Source: Pectobacterium fontis (GTDB lineage Bacteria > Pseudomonadota > Gammaproteobacteria > Enterobacterales > Enterobacteriaceae). Taken from it: DNA of 64,000 nt. Both the position numbers and the translations under genes were made by a program. Below the pieces are notes generated by a model. The model saw only the letters and a program-made list of their open reading frames with translations, was not told the DNA's origin and made no database searches. The stretch is from contig NZ_JSXC01000024.1 in assembly GCF_000803215.1 (NCBI RefSeq), forward strand, positions 92,527 to 156,526, given 5' to 3'. Positions 7,500 to 17,502 of the stretch are shown one piece after another; the first letter of the stretch is position 1; each line of letters opens with the position of its first letter.

Positions 7500-10307
7500 A
7501 TGCAGAACGGCGCGATGAAGGCCTGGCTGGATTCCTCCTATTTGGCGGGTGCGAATCAGTCCTACATAGAGCAACTCTATGAAGATTTTTTAACCGATCC
7601 TGACTCGATCGAACATAGCTGGCGCTCGATCTTCCAGCAACTGCCTACGAGTGGGGTCAAACCGGATCAACTCCATTCTAAAACGCGTGATTATTTCCGC
7701 CGTCTGGCGAAAGATGCTTCGCGCTTTACCTCCTCTGTCACCGATCCCGATATTGATGCTAAGCAGGTCAAGGTATTGCAGCTCATCAATGCGTTCCGTT
7801 TCCGTGGGCATCAGCAAGCCAACCTGGATCCGATCTTCCTGCGCCCTCAAGAACCTGTTGCAGAATTGGATCTGGATTACCACAACCTGACGCAGGATGA
7901 TTTACAGGAATCCTTCAATGTGGGGTCTTTTGCTATCGGCAAAGACACCATGAAGCTGGAAGATCTGTATGAAGCCCTGAAGCGCACCTATTGCGGCTCT
8001 ATCGGTGCGGAATACATGCATATCACCAGCACGGAAGAGAAACGTTGGATCCAGCAGCGTATCGAATCCGTGATGGGGCAGCCGTCGTTTTCTTTAAAAG
8101 AGAAACGCCGTTTCCTGCAAGAGTTAACCGCAGCCGAAGGGCTGGAACGCTATCTGGGTGCCAAGTATCCGGGTGCTAAGCGCTTCTCGCTGGAAGGCGG
8201 TGACGCACTGGTGCCGATGCTGAAAGAACTGATTCGCCATGCGGGTGCGAATGGCACGCGTGAGGTTGTATTGGGGATGGCGCACCGTGGCCGTCTCAAC
8301 GTACTGATTAACGTATTGGGTAAAAAATCACAGGATCTGTTTGACGAATTTGCCGGTAAACATAAAGAGCATTTGGGCACGGGTGATGTGAAATATCACC
8401 AGGGTTTTTCGTCTGAATTCGAAACTGCTGGCGGTCTGGTGCATTTAGCGCTGGCCTTCAACCCCTCGCATCTGGAAATCGTTAGCCCGGTTGTCACGGG
8501 GTCGGTTCGTGCCCGTCTCGATCGTTTGAATAGCCAAAGTGGCCCGCGCGTTCTGCCGATCACCATTCACGGCGATGCGGCAGTCAGTGGTCAGGGTGTT
8601 GTGCAGGAACTGTTGAATATGTCAACAGTGCGCGGTTATGAGGTGGGCGGCACGCTGCGTATTGTGATCAACAACCGCATCGGTTTTACCACGTCTAATC
8701 CGTTGGATATTCGTTCAACCGAGTACTGTACCGATATCGGTAAAATGGTGCAGGCACCTATTTTCCACGTTAACGCCGACGACCCTGAAGCGGTAGCGTT
8801 TGTCACGCGTCTGGCGTTGGATTTCCGTAATGAGTTTAAGCGTGATGTATTCATCGATCTGATCTGTTATCGCCGCCATGGCCATAACGAAGCCGACGAG
8901 CCGAGTGCCACGCAGCCGATGATGTACCAAAAGATCAAAAAGCATCCAACCCCGCGTAAGGTCTATGCCGATCGTCTGGAGAAGGAAAAATCCATCACGT
9001 TGGAAGATGCGACGGAGATGGTTAACCTGTACCGCGATGCATTGGATGCGGGTGAATGCGTGGTGGAAGAGTGGCGTGAAATGGATATGCAGTCCTTTAC
9101 CTGGACGCCGTATCTGAACCATGAGTGGGATGAGCCTTATCCGCACGCGACGGAAATGAAGCGCTTACAGGAACTGGCCAAGCGTATCAGCGAAGTGCCA
9201 GAAGGGATTGAGGTGCATCCGCGTGTTGCCAAAGTTTATGCTGACCGTGCTGAAATGGCCGCGGGCAATAAACCGTTTGACTGGGGTGGAGCCGAAACGC
9301 TGGCTTATGCGACGCTGGTTGATGAAGGTATTCCGATTCGCCTGTCTGGTGAGGACAGCGGTCGCGGTACGTTCTTCCACCGTCACGCCGTCGTGCACAA
9401 CCAAAAAAATGGTTCCAGCTATACGCCGTTGAGCTATGTTCATAACGGGCAGGGTGAGTTCAATGTGTGGGACTCCGTATTGTCTGAAGAGGCGATTCTG
9501 GCGTTCGAATACGGCTATGCAACCGCAGAACCCCGTACGCTAACCATCTGGGAAGCGCAGTTTGGTGACTTTGCCAACGGGGCGCAGGTGGTGATCGACC
9601 AGTTCATCAGTTCCGGTGAGCAGAAGTGGGGGCGGATGTGTGGCCTGGTGATGCTGTTGCCGCACGGTTATGAAGGACAAGGTCCAGAGCACTCGTCTGC
9701 CAGACTGGAACGTTATCTGCAACTGTGCGCTGAGCAAAATATGCAGGTTTGTATTCCGTCAACGCCTGCACAGGTGTATCACATGTTGCGTCGTCAGGCG
9801 CTGCGCGGTATGCGCCGTCCACTGGTGGTCATGTCGCCGAAATCCCTGTTACGCCATCCGCTGGCGATCTCTTCACTGGAAGAACTGGCGAACGGCGCCT
9901 TCCAACCCGCGATTGGTGAAATAGAAGAATTCGATCCGGCTGGCGTGAAGCGTGTCGTGCTTTGCTCCGGTAAGGTCTACTATGATTTGTTGGAACAGCG
10001 TCGTAAGAACGAGCAAAAAGATGTCGCGATCGTCCGTATCGAACAGCTTTATCCGTTCCCGCATCAGGCTGTTCAAGCGGCACTGGAACCGTTTGCCCAT
10101 GTTCATGATTTCGTGTGGTGTCAGGAAGAGCCGCTGAATCAGGGAGCCTGGTATTGCAGTCAGCACCATTTCCGTGAAGTGATTCCGTTTGGGGCTTCTT
10201 TACGTTACGCAGGACGCCCGGCGTCTGCATCACCCGCCGTTGGCTATATGTCCGTACACCAGAAACAACAGCAAGATCTGGTCGATGACGCGCTGAACGT
10301 TGATTAA
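7500..10307 (+). CDS. sucA: 2-oxoglutarate dehydrogenase E1 component
   Basis: Thiamine-diphosphate enzyme that decarboxylates 2-oxoglutarate and reductively succinylates the lipoyl group of SucB. It has 935 residues (E. coli 933). The thiamine-binding stretch GDAAVSGQGVVQELLNMS and the HRGRLNVL, EDSGRGTFFHRH and GPEHSSARLERYLQL signatures are present. The N-terminal 40 residues that contact SucB are intact. The start is the ATG at 7500 giving MQNGAMKAWLDSS. SucB follows after 15 bp with an AAAGGATAG ribosome-binding site. Confidence 0.98.
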   Translation: MQNGAMKAWLDSSYLAGANQSYIEQLYEDFLTDPDSIEHSWRSIFQQLPTSGVKPDQLHSKTRDYFRRLAKDASRFTSSVTDPDIDAKQVKVLQLINAFRFRGHQQANLDPIFLRPQEPVAELDLDYHNLTQDDLQESFNVGSFAIGKDTMKLEDLYEALKRTYCGSIGAEYMHITSTEEKRWIQQRIESVMGQPSFSLKEKRRFLQELTAAEGLERYLGAKYPGAKRFSLEGGDALVPMLKELIRHAGANGTREVVLGMAHRGRLNVLINVLGKKSQDLFDEFAGKHKEHLGTGDVKYHQGFSSEFETAGGLVHLALAFNPSHLEIVSPVVTGSVRARLDRLNSQSGPRVLPITIHGDAAVSGQGVVQELLNMSTVRGYEVGGTLRIVINNRIGFTTSNPLDIRSTEYCTDIGKMVQAPIFHVNADDPEAVAFVTRLALDFRNEFKRDVFIDLICYRRHGHNEADEPSATQPMMYQKIKKHPTPRKVYADRLEKEKSITLEDATEMVNLYRDALDAGECVVEEWREMDMQSFTWTPYLNHEWDEPYPHATEMKRLQELAKRISEVPEGIEVHPRVAKVYADRAEMAAGNKPFDWGGAETLAYATLVDEGIPIRLSGEDSGRGTFFHRHAVVHNQKNGSSYTPLSYVHNGQGEFNVWDSVLSEEAILAFEYGYATAEPRTLTIWEAQFGDFANGAQVVIDQFISSGEQKWGRMCGLVMLLPHGYEGQGPEHSSARLERYLQLCAEQNMQVCIPSTPAQVYHMLRRQALRGMRRPLVVMSPKSLLRHPLAISSLEELANGAFQPAIGEIEEFDPAGVKRVVLCSGKVYYDLLEQRRKNEQKDVAIVRIEQLYPFPHQAVQAALEPFAHVHDFVWCQEEPLNQGAWYCSQHHFREVIPFGASLRYAGRPASASPAVGYMSVHQKQQQDLVDDALNVD

Positions 10308-10322
10308 ATAAAAGGATAGATA

Positions 10323-11552
10323 ATGAGTAGCGTAGATATTCTTGTACCCGACCTGCCTGAATCCGTCGCTGACGCCACTGTTGCTACCTGGCATAAAAAA
10401 CCAGGCGATAGCGTTCAGCGCGATGAAGTACTGGTTGAAATTGAAACTGACAAAGTTGTACTGGAAGTGCCAGCCTCTGAAGCAGGCATTCTGGATGCGG
10501 TGCTGGAAGAGGAAGGCGCAACGGTCACGTCTCGCCAACTGCTGGGCCGCATCCGTCGTGGCGACAGTTCTGGCAAAGAAACCAGCGAGAAGTCACAGAG
10601 CAAAGAATCGACACCCGCACAGCGTCATACCGCTGGGTTGGAAGAAGAGAGCAGCGATGCGCTTAGCCCGGCGATCCGTCGCCTGATTGCAGAGCACGAT
10701 CTCGATGCGTCTGCGATTCAAGGCAGCGGCGTTGGTGGCCGAATTACCCGTGAAGACGTCGATAAGCATTTGGCGGCGCAGAAGAAAGAGCCTGGCAAAG
10801 CAGCGGCTAAGTCTGAGGCACCGGCGGCTTCTCCGGCTCCAGCATTGGGGGCGCGCAGTGAAAAACGTGTACCGATGACGCGTCTGCGTAAGCGCGTTGC
10901 AGAACGTCTGCTGGAAGCGAAAAACAGCACGGCGATGTTGACGACGTTCAATGAAATCAACATGCAACCTATCATGGATCTGCGCAAGCAGTACGGTGAG
11001 GCGTTTGAGAAACGCCACGGTGTGCGTCTGGGCTTCATGTCCTTCTACATCAAAGCCGTAGTTGAAGCGCTGAAGCGCTACCCAGAAGTGAATGCCTCCA
11101 TTGATGGCGAAGATGTGGTTTATCACAACTATTTCGATGTGAGCATTGCGGTGTCTACTCCGCGTGGTCTGGTAACGCCAGTGCTGCGCGATGTGGATGC
11201 GTTGGGGATGGCCGATATCGAGAAACGTATCAAAGATCTGGCAGTGAAAGGCCGTGACGGCAAACTGACGGTGGAAGAATTGCTGGGTGGTAACTTCACG
11301 ATTACCAACGGCGGTGTCTTTGGTTCTCTGATGTCCACCCCGATCATCAACCCGCCGCAGAGTGCGATTCTGGGCATGCATGCCATTAAAGATCGCCCAA
11401 TGGCGGTGGATGGTCAGGTGGTTATTCTGCCGATGATGTATCTGGCGCTGTCTTACGATCACCGCTTGATTGACGGCCGTGAGTCCGTTGGCTTCCTGGT
11501 GACGGTGAAAGAGATGCTGGAAGATCCAGCGCGTCTGCTGTTAGACGTCTAG
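10323..11552 (+). CDS. sucB: Dihydrolipoyl succinyltransferase (E2)
   Basis: Core of the 2-oxoglutarate dehydrogenase complex, 409 residues. Three parts are seen: an N-terminal lipoyl domain with the lipoylated Lys in [12 protein letters not shown], a small E1/E3-binding domain ([26 protein letters not shown]) near residues 115-155, and the catalytic acyltransferase domain ending with the active-site His and Asp in [14 protein letters not shown]. Ala/Pro-rich linkers separate the domains. Confidence 0.98.
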   Translation: MSSVDILVPDLPESVADATVATWHKKPGDSVQRDEVLVEIETDKVVLEVPASEAGILDAVLEEEGATVTSRQLLGRIRRGDSSGKETSEKSQSKESTPAQRHTAGLEEESSDALSPAIRRLIAEHDLDASAIQGSGVGGRITREDVDKHLAAQKKEPGKAAAKSEAPAASPAPALGARSEKRVPMTRLRKRVAERLLEAKNSTAMLTTFNEINMQPIMDLRKQYGEAFEKRHGVRLGFMSFYIKAVVEALKRYPEVNASIDGEDVVYHNYFDVSIAVSTPRGLVTPVLRDVDALGMADIEKRIKDLAVKGRDGKLTVEELLGGNFTITNGGVFGSLMSTPIINPPQSAILGMHAIKDRPMAVDGQVVILPMMYLALSYDHRLIDGRESVGFLVTVKEMLEDPARLLLDV

Positions 11553-11573
11553 TCCGACAGACAGACACATTCC

Positions 11574-11609
11574 TTTTGGGCGGATGACCCTGACGGTTTC
11601 CGCCCAAAA
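11574..11609 (+). repeat. Inverted repeat in the sucB-sucC spacer
   Basis: Perfect 11-bp arms TTTTGGGCGGA and TCCGCCCAAAA with a 14-base loop, 22 bp after the sucB stop. No T-run follows on the plus strand. Function unknown; mRNA processing or partial termination are possible. Confidence 0.6.
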
Positions 11610-11761
11610 CGGTGTACCCGATTAAGTGCTATGCATGCCGTGTTATCTCAGCGGCGTTATCCAAATATATCAGAGAGTTATTGGCGCTTTTCTCTACCAA
11701 AAGACTCGGTAATGAAAAACCGTCTGCCGACTTATCTCCAAACCTAAATGGATAGAACATC

Positions 11762-12928
11762 ATGAATTTACACGAGTATCAGGCAAAACAACTCTTTGCT
11801 CGATATGGTTTACCGGCACCGACCGGCTATGCCTGTACCACTCCGCGTGAAGCGGAAGAAGCTGCGTCCAAGATTGGCGCGGGGCCGTGGGTCGTCAAAT
11901 GTCAGGTTCACGCAGGCGGTCGCGGTAAAGCAGGCGGCGTTAAGGTCGTGAGTAATAAAGAAGATATTCGCGCTTTTGCTGAAAACTGGCTGGGTAAAAA
12001 GCTGGTGACTTATCAAACGGATGCGCAGGGTCAGCCGGTTCATCAAATTCTGGTTGAAGCGGCAACGGATATCGACAAAGAGCTTTATCTGGGCGCGGTT
12101 GTTGACCGTGGCTCGCGCCGCGTGGTGTTCATGGCATCCACCGAAGGTGGCGTAGAAATTGAAAAAGTGGCGGAAGAGACGCCGGAGCTGATTCATAAAG
12201 CGGCGATCGATCCACTGGTCGGCCCGCAACCTTATCAGGGGCGTGAGCTGGCCTTTAAACTGGGCTTGAGCGGTAAGCAAGTGGCTCAGTTCACCAAGAT
12301 CTTCATGGGGCTGGCGACGCTGTTCCTTGAGCGAGATCTGGCGCTGGTCGAGATCAACCCGCTGGTTATCACCAAGCAGGGCGACTTGGTGTGTCTGGAT
12401 GGCAAACTGGGGGCGGATGGCAACGCGCTGTTCCGTCAGCCTGAGTTACGTGAAATGCGTGACCCAAGCCAGGAAGATTCCCGTGAGGCGCATGCGGCGC
12501 AGTGGGAGCTGAACTATGTCGCGCTGGACGGCAACATCGGCTGCATGGTGAACGGTGCCGGTCTGGCGATGGGCACGATGGATATTGTGAAGCTGCACGG
12601 TGGTTCTCCTGCGAACTTCCTTGATGTCGGCGGCGGCGCGACGAAAGAACGTGTGACGGAAGCGTTCAAAATTATCCTGTCTGATGATAAGGTAAAAGCT
12701 GTGTTTGTTAACATCTTTGGTGGCATCGTGCGCTGCGATTTGATCGCTGATGGCATCATCGGCGCGGTCGCCGAAGTGGGCGTTAACGTACCGGTTGTGG
12801 TACGTCTGGAAGGAAACAATGCGGAGCTGGGTGCCAAGAAACTGGCGGATAGCGGCCTGAATATCATCGCCGCGACCAGTCTGACAGGTGCTGCTCAGCA
12901 GGTTGTCGCAGCCGTGGAGGGGAAATAA
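11762..12928 (+). CDS. sucC: Succinyl-CoA synthetase beta subunit (ADP-forming)
   Basis: ATP-grasp subunit that binds nucleotide and CoA partner in substrate-level phosphorylation. The 388 residues equal E. coli SucC. The nucleotide-binding [16 protein letters not shown] motif is at residues about 45-60, and the GGATKERV and [12 protein letters not shown] signatures are present. The stop TAA overlaps the sucD ATG (TAATG). Confidence 0.98.
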   Translation: MNLHEYQAKQLFARYGLPAPTGYACTTPREAEEAASKIGAGPWVVKCQVHAGGRGKAGGVKVVSNKEDIRAFAENWLGKKLVTYQTDAQGQPVHQILVEAATDIDKELYLGAVVDRGSRRVVFMASTEGGVEIEKVAEETPELIHKAAIDPLVGPQPYQGRELAFKLGLSGKQVAQFTKIFMGLATLFLERDLALVEINPLVITKQGDLVCLDGKLGADGNALFRQPELREMRDPSQEDSREAHAAQWELNYVALDGNIGCMVNGAGLAMGTMDIVKLHGGSPANFLDVGGGATKERVTEAFKIILSDDKVKAVFVNIFGGIVRCDLIADGIIGAVAEVGVNVPVVVRLEGNNAELGAKKLADSGLNIIAATSLTGAAQQVVAAVEGK

Positions 12929-13800
12929 TGTCCATTCTGATTAATAAAAATACCAAAGTGATCTGTCAGGGTTTTACCGGTAGTCAGGGGACATTCCACT
13001 CTGAGCAAGCGCTTGCTTACGGTACGCAAATGGTGGGGGGCGTGACGCCGGGTAAAGGCGGCACAGAACATTTGGGGCTGCCCGTATTTAATACGGTGCG
13101 TGAAGCGGTAGAAGCGACAGGCGCAACCGCCTCTGTTATTTACGTTCCTGCACCGTTCTGTAAAGACTCTATTCTGGAAGCGATTGACGCTGGTATCGAA
13201 CTGATTATCTGTATCACCGAAGGTATCCCGACGCTGGATATGCTGACGGTGAAAGTGAAACTTGACCAGAGCGGCGTGCGGATGATCGGTCCAAACTGTC
13301 CAGGCGTGATCACGCCGGGCGAGTGCAAGATCGGGATCATGCCGGGTCATATCCACCTGCCGGGTAAAGTGGGTATTGTTTCTCGTTCTGGCACGCTGAC
13401 GTATGAAGCGGTGAAGCAAACGACCGATGCCGGCTTGGGTCAGTCTAGCTGTGTTGGTATCGGCGGCGACCCGATCCCTGGCTCTAACTTCATCGATATT
13501 CTGAAGCTGTTTGAACAGGATCCGCAGACAGAGGCCATCGTGATGATCGGTGAAATCGGCGGTACAGCGGAAGAAGAAGCGGCGGCGTACATTAAAGAGC
13601 ATGTGACGAAACCCGTTGTTGGTTATATCGCGGGTGTGACGGCGCCGAAAGGCAAACGTATGGGTCACGCTGGTGCAATCATCGCGGGTGGTAAAGGGAC
13701 GGCTGACGATAAATTTGCAGCGTTAGAAGCGGCAGGTGTTAAAACTGTTCGCAGTCTGGCGGATATCGGTGATGCTGTAAAAGCGATATTAGCGCGTTAA
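12928..13800 (+). CDS. sucD: Succinyl-CoA synthetase alpha subunit
   Basis: Binds CoA and carries the phosphorylated histidine. It has 290 residues (E. coli 289). A CoA-binding Rossmann fold with [14 protein letters not shown] at the N-terminus is present, and the phospho-His lies in [15 protein letters not shown]. It is last in the sdh-suc cluster; a terminator starts 25 bp after its stop. This leaves little room for the 3' UTR-derived sRNA SdhX known in E. coli and Salmonella. Confidence 0.98.
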   Translation: MSILINKNTKVICQGFTGSQGTFHSEQALAYGTQMVGGVTPGKGGTEHLGLPVFNTVREAVEATGATASVIYVPAPFCKDSILEAIDAGIELIICITEGIPTLDMLTVKVKLDQSGVRMIGPNCPGVITPGECKIGIMPGHIHLPGKVGIVSRSGTLTYEAVKQTTDAGLGQSSCVGIGGDPIPGSNFIDILKLFEQDPQTEAIVMIGEIGGTAEEEAAAYIKEHVTKPVVGYIAGVTAPKGKRMGHAGAIIAGGKGTADDKFAALEAAGVKTVRSLADIGDAVKAILAR

Positions 13801-13824
13801 TCGGTTATTCAATTAAATACGCAG

Positions 13825-13847
13825 GCCACCTTCGGGTGGCTTTTTTT
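13825..13847 (+). terminator. Terminator after sucD
   Basis: GCCACC-TTCG-GGTGGC hairpin with a UUCG tetraloop followed by seven T. A classical Rho-independent terminator. Confidence 0.93.
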
Positions 13848-14025
13848 GTTCAAATTTGACGCTGAGGCCAATCGGCGCAATTGAATTACGCATGACTTTT
13901 TTAGGGATTTATTGGATAATTCGTGCGCCTAAAAGGGCAATTAGTGATAAGCAGAAATGATGATTATCTCATTGAGTTCATATGAGCAGGGAATGATTAA
14001 TTAATTTGCCTTAAGGGGATGTTGT

Positions 14026-15210
14026 GTGAAAGGAAATATAAAAGCGCTGATCTTGGCATTATCTGCATTTACCTGTGCGGCCAGCGCGCAGTCTATTAAT
14101 ATCGAAGTGCTAAGTGCGACAGTAAAAGATAAAAAAATTGATGATGCCGCTGTTATTATACAGAAGAACGGTGCACAGTCCGTGACCGCACGCTCTGATG
14201 TCACAGGCCGCGCGGCACTCAACGTGCCGTTCGATGTCGATCAGGATAGCTTGCTGATTATTAAAAAAGAGGGATATTCCGATCTGGTGGTTAAATGCCC
14301 ATGTGATGGAATGACCTATGCGATTAGCCCAGTAATGAAAAATCTGGATGGCATGCGGATCGTATTAAGCTGGGGTGAAACACCTTCCGATTTGGATTCC
14401 CACCTTATTTATTCGGATAATCATATTTATTTCAGTCATAAAAATGGACGCGATGCTAATCTTGATGTTGATGACACCGATAGCTTTGGTCCGGAAACGA
14501 TCACCATTGATAAAAAGCACTTAGGCGAAAGTTATATTTATGCCGTTCAGGATTATTCGAACCAAAATAGCGTTAATTCATTAGCGCTTTCGGCAAGCAG
14601 GGCTAAAGTATTTGTTTATGTCGGGAGTTCACTGGTGCGAACGTATTCCGTTCCATTGAATAAGTCGGGGAATATCTGGACGGTTTTCCGCCTTAACCCT
14701 AACGGTGATTTTGAGGATATCAACAGTGTCACCGGAACCGATTTCAGGCAAGTGAATTCAGGCGTTGACGCTTTGCCAGCGGTACTGAATTCAACGCAAA
14801 CGGCGCTTACTGCAGATACATCCGTTACGGGAAATTCTACGCTGGCAAAAACGCTCAACCGTGACGGCGAAGCTGCCTATGGACGCGGTGAGTTAGAGCA
14901 GGCCACATCGCTGTTCCTGGCCGCGATCGATCAGGATAGTACATTTGGTCAGGCATACAGCAACCTGGGGCTGGTTTATCACAAGCGGGGCAATATTGCC
15001 GAAGCGATTTGGGCCAACCGTAAGGCGATTGCGCTAGCGAATGGTAGCAACGCAGCAACCACGCGTGCCAGTTCGTACTACAACATCGCAAAAATCTACG
15101 AAAATGCAGGGCAATTCCGCGACGCACTTCAGCATTATGAGCTTGCGAGAAGCCAGAAAAGTAATACCGTTTACGATAAGGCCATTGAACGCATGAAAGC
15201 GAAGATGTAA
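14026..15210 (+). CDS. Secreted YfaP/DUF2135-like protein with C-terminal TPR repeats
   Basis: The start is a GTG with AAGGGGAT eight bases upstream. Residues 1-21 look like a cleavable signal peptide ending AASA-QS. Residues about 25-105 resemble a beta-sandwich carrier domain. From about residue 110 the segment VLSWGETPSDLDSHL ... LDVDDTDSFGPETITI matches the metal-like Asp pattern of E. coli YfaP (DUF2135). Residues about 276-390 hold two to three TPR motifs (FGQAYSNLGLVYHKRGNIAEA). The fusion implies a periplasmic binding or scaffold role. Substrate unknown. It is a single-gene unit inserted between sucD and cydA. Confidence 0.75.
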   Translation: MKGNIKALILALSAFTCAASAQSINIEVLSATVKDKKIDDAAVIIQKNGAQSVTARSDVTGRAALNVPFDVDQDSLLIIKKEGYSDLVVKCPCDGMTYAISPVMKNLDGMRIVLSWGETPSDLDSHLIYSDNHIYFSHKNGRDANLDVDDTDSFGPETITIDKKHLGESYIYAVQDYSNQNSVNSLALSASRAKVFVYVGSSLVRTYSVPLNKSGNIWTVFRLNPNGDFEDINSVTGTDFRQVNSGVDALPAVLNSTQTALTADTSVTGNSTLAKTLNRDGEAAYGRGELEQATSLFLAAIDQDSTFGQAYSNLGLVYHKRGNIAEAIWANRKAIALANGSNAATTRASSYYNIAKIYENAGQFRDALQHYELARSQKSNTVYDKAIERMKAKM

Positions 15211-15236
15211 TCGACGTTTTATTGCGGATACCGGTA

Positions 15237-15262
15237 AGCGGAGGCCTTTTGGCCTCCGCTTT
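15237..15262 (+). terminator. Terminator after the YfaP-like gene
   Basis: AGCGGAGGCC-TTTT-GGCCTCCGCT, a perfect 10-bp stem 27 bp after the stop, followed by a short TTGG. A strong hairpin with a weak T-tract. Confidence 0.7.
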
Positions 15263-15438
15263 GGCATGTGGCGTAGCCAGCAGGCTATACTCAGGAGGGA
15301 CGTACAAGGGAAATTCACCTGAAATTTGATAAAAAATGCGGCGCTTTTGCCCGTAAGAAAAACGAAAACGTTGACGCCAATAGAAGATAAAAAATCATGT
15401 GAATAATCGATAATGGAAAGTAAAAATTATATTGCTGA

Positions 15439-15455
15439 GTTAATTTTAATTAAAC
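15439..15455 (+). promoter_or_regulatory. Candidate ArcA-type site before cydAB
   Basis: GTTAATTTTAATTAAAC is a palindromic pair of GTTAA-like half-sites of the ArcA type. It is assigned by resemblance only. Confidence 0.4.
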
Positions 15456-15532
15456 CTAAAAGTCACATTACATTAACAATAGGTGTAATAAAGAAATTAA
15501 TGCAACGCACTAATCACGAAAAAAACGTTAAA

Positions 15533-15566
15533 TTGTTTTAGATCAAAAAACGCCTCTGGATATAAT
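15533..15566 (+). promoter_or_regulatory. Candidate FNR site and -10 element of a cydAB promoter
   Basis: TTGTTTTAGATCAA differs by one base from the FNR consensus TTGAT-N4-ATCAA, and is followed by a perfect TATAAT at 15561. FNR over the -35 zone would fit the anaerobic repression known for cydAB in E. coli. Confidence 0.5.
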
Positions 15567-15805
15567 TTCTGAAATAGGCTTAAATTGCGCGAGGTCAATT
15601 ATCGCCTTCCCCAGCGTTTAGTTGGAAAGTTGATGTGAAGCCAAAAACCTAGTCTGTGTCACGTAAAAACCTATTTATTGTAGGGGATTACAAGCGTAAT
15701 ATACAGTTACCTCCTTCTGGGGTACGCGATTTGTATTACTTGTTATTTATCTTGAACTTGCTGTCGGGGCGATTGCCCTGGTGAACGCTATCTCTGGCGT
15801 TTGTT

Positions 15806-15928
15806 ATGGCTTGTGTGAAAGCAATTCTTGTTGTGTTCTTTTTGGGTGTAATGGCCGGATGTTTGGCGGCTTGTCAGCGTTTGCAAGCTAATCCCTTCCT
15901 GCGAGGAGCAAGGAGTCAAAATGTTTGA
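15806..15928 (+). CDS. Possible 40-residue small lipoprotein/membrane peptide overlapping cydA
   Basis: ATG at 15806 runs 40 codons to a TGA inside the cydA start region, overlapping cydA by 8 bp. The peptide begins [18 protein letters not shown], then CLAAC, a good lipobox (LAAC) after a hydrophobic stretch, and ends with 17 polar/basic residues. The form resembles entericidin-type small lipoproteins or a coupling leader. Against it, there is no convincing ribosome-binding site upstream. I give it as a candidate only. Confidence 0.35.
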   Translation: MACVKAILVVFFLGVMAGCLAACQRLQANPFLRGARSQNV

Positions 15929-17489
15929 TGTAGTCGAACTGTCACGTTTACAGTTTGCCTTAACTGCAATGTACCATTTTCTATTCGTACCATTAACGCT
16001 GGGGATGGCGTTTTTGTTGGCGATTATGGAAACGGTATATGTGCTGTCCGGCAAACAAATCTATAAAGATATGACCAAGTTCTGGGGCAAGTTATTCGCT
16101 ATTAACTTCGCACTGGGGGTCGCTACCGGATTGACTATGGAGTTTCAATTCGGGACCAACTGGTCATATTTCTCTCACTACGTCGGGGATATTTTCGGTG
16201 CGCCGCTGGCTATTGAAGGCCTGATGGCATTCTTCCTCGAATCGACCTTTGTTGGCTTGTTCTTCTTCGGCTGGGATCGTTTAGGAAAAGTGCAGCATAT
16301 GGCCGTTACCTGGCTGGTTGCACTGGGTTCTAACTTCTCTGCACTGTGGATTCTGGTTGCCAACGGCTGGATGCAAAACCCCATCGCATCGGATTTCAAC
16401 TTCGAAACTATGCGTATGGAAATGGTGAGCTTCGCCGATCTGGTGCTGAACCCGGTTGCTCAGGTGAAATTCGTTCACACGGTGGCAGCCGGCTACTGTA
16501 CGGGCGCGATGTTCATTCTGGGTATCAGCTCTTATTATTTGCTGAAGGGTCGCGATATTGCATTTGCCAAGCGTTCATTCGCTATCGCCGCAAGTTTCGG
16601 TATGGCTTCTGTCTTGTCCGTTATCGTACTGGGTGATGAATCCGGCTATGAAATGGGCGACGTACAGAAAACCAAACTGGCAGCCATTGAAGCCGAATGG
16701 GAAACACAACCCGCGCCGGCATCCTTTACGCTGATCGGCATCCCGAACCAGGATACGATGGAAAATAACTATGCCATCAAGATTCCTTATGCTCTGGGTA
16801 TAATCGCTACCCGTTCTACTGACAAAGAAGTCACCGGTCTGAAAGAACTGATGGTGATGCATGAAGTGCGTATTCGCAATGGTATGAAGGCTTACCACTT
16901 GCTGGAGGAGTTACGCGCTGGCAATACCGATCCGGCAGTAAAAGAAGCGTTCAACCAGTCTAAGCAGGATCTGGGCTATGGTCTGTTGCTGAAACGCTAT
17001 ACGCCGAAAGTCGCTGATGCGACAGAAACGCAGATTCAACAGGCGGTTAAAGACTCTATCCCGCGTGTTGCGCCGCTGTACTTCTCTTTCCGTATCATGG
17101 TGGGCTGCGGCATTTTGATGCTGTTGATCATCGGCCTGTCTTTCTGGACTGTTCTGCGTGGCAAAATTGGTCAAAAACGCTGGCTGCATCGCGTTGCACT
17201 GTATGGTATTCCGCTGCCGTGGATTGCTATCGAAGCAGGCTGGTTTGTGGCTGAATATGGCCGTCAACCTTGGGCCATCGGTGAGATTCTGCCAACGGCA
17301 GTTGCCACGTCATCACTGACAGCAGGGGATATCCTGTTTTCAATGGCGTTGATCTGTGGTCTGTATACGCTCTTCCTGGTCGCAGAGATGTATCTGATGT
17401 TCAAATACGCGCGTCTGGGGCCGAGCAGCCTGAGAACAGGGCGCTACCATTTTGAACAACCTATAGCGGCTGCGCAGGAAGCACGGTAA
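15921..17489 (+). CDS. cydA: Cytochrome bd-I ubiquinol oxidase subunit I
   Basis: Quinol-oxidising subunit carrying haems b558, b595 and d in the inner membrane. The 522 residues are identical in length to E. coli CydA. The haem-ligand His19 is in TAMYHFLF; the second His is in [10 protein letters not shown] and the Met ligand is in FRIMVGCG. The Q-loop (about residues 240-390) is of the long type. The ribosome-binding site is AAGGAG. An upstream small ORF overlaps its start. Confidence 0.98.
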   Translation: MFDVVELSRLQFALTAMYHFLFVPLTLGMAFLLAIMETVYVLSGKQIYKDMTKFWGKLFAINFALGVATGLTMEFQFGTNWSYFSHYVGDIFGAPLAIEGLMAFFLESTFVGLFFFGWDRLGKVQHMAVTWLVALGSNFSALWILVANGWMQNPIASDFNFETMRMEMVSFADLVLNPVAQVKFVHTVAAGYCTGAMFILGISSYYLLKGRDIAFAKRSFAIAASFGMASVLSVIVLGDESGYEMGDVQKTKLAAIEAEWETQPAPASFTLIGIPNQDTMENNYAIKIPYALGIIATRSTDKEVTGLKELMVMHEVRIRNGMKAYHLLEELRAGNTDPAVKEAFNQSKQDLGYGLLLKRYTPKVADATETQIQQAVKDSIPRVAPLYFSFRIMVGCGILMLLIIGLSFWTVLRGKIGQKRWLHRVALYGIPLPWIAIEAGWFVAEYGRQPWAIGEILPTAVATSSLTAGDILFSMALICGLYTLFLVAEMYLMFKYARLGPSSLRTGRYHFEQPIAAAQEAR

Positions 17490-17502
17490 ACAGGAGTCCA
17501 CT

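Larger units (their letters stand above)
15263..15805. other. Long AT-rich upstream region of cydAB
   Basis: Around 540 bp of gene-free sequence. It is AT-rich between 15340 and 15600, where the candidate ArcA and FNR sites lie. The size fits the multi-promoter, oxygen-controlled cydA region of E. coli. Nothing else coding was seen before 15806. Confidence 0.6.

Noticed and set aside
10593..11462. 289-codon minus-strand ORF opposite sucB
   Set aside because: Antisense reading of a highly conserved gene with His/Arg/Gln-rich noise composition.
12895..13668. 257-codon minus-strand ORF opposite sucD
   Set aside because: Same reason: the sense gene is certain and the antisense product has no plausible fold or start signal.
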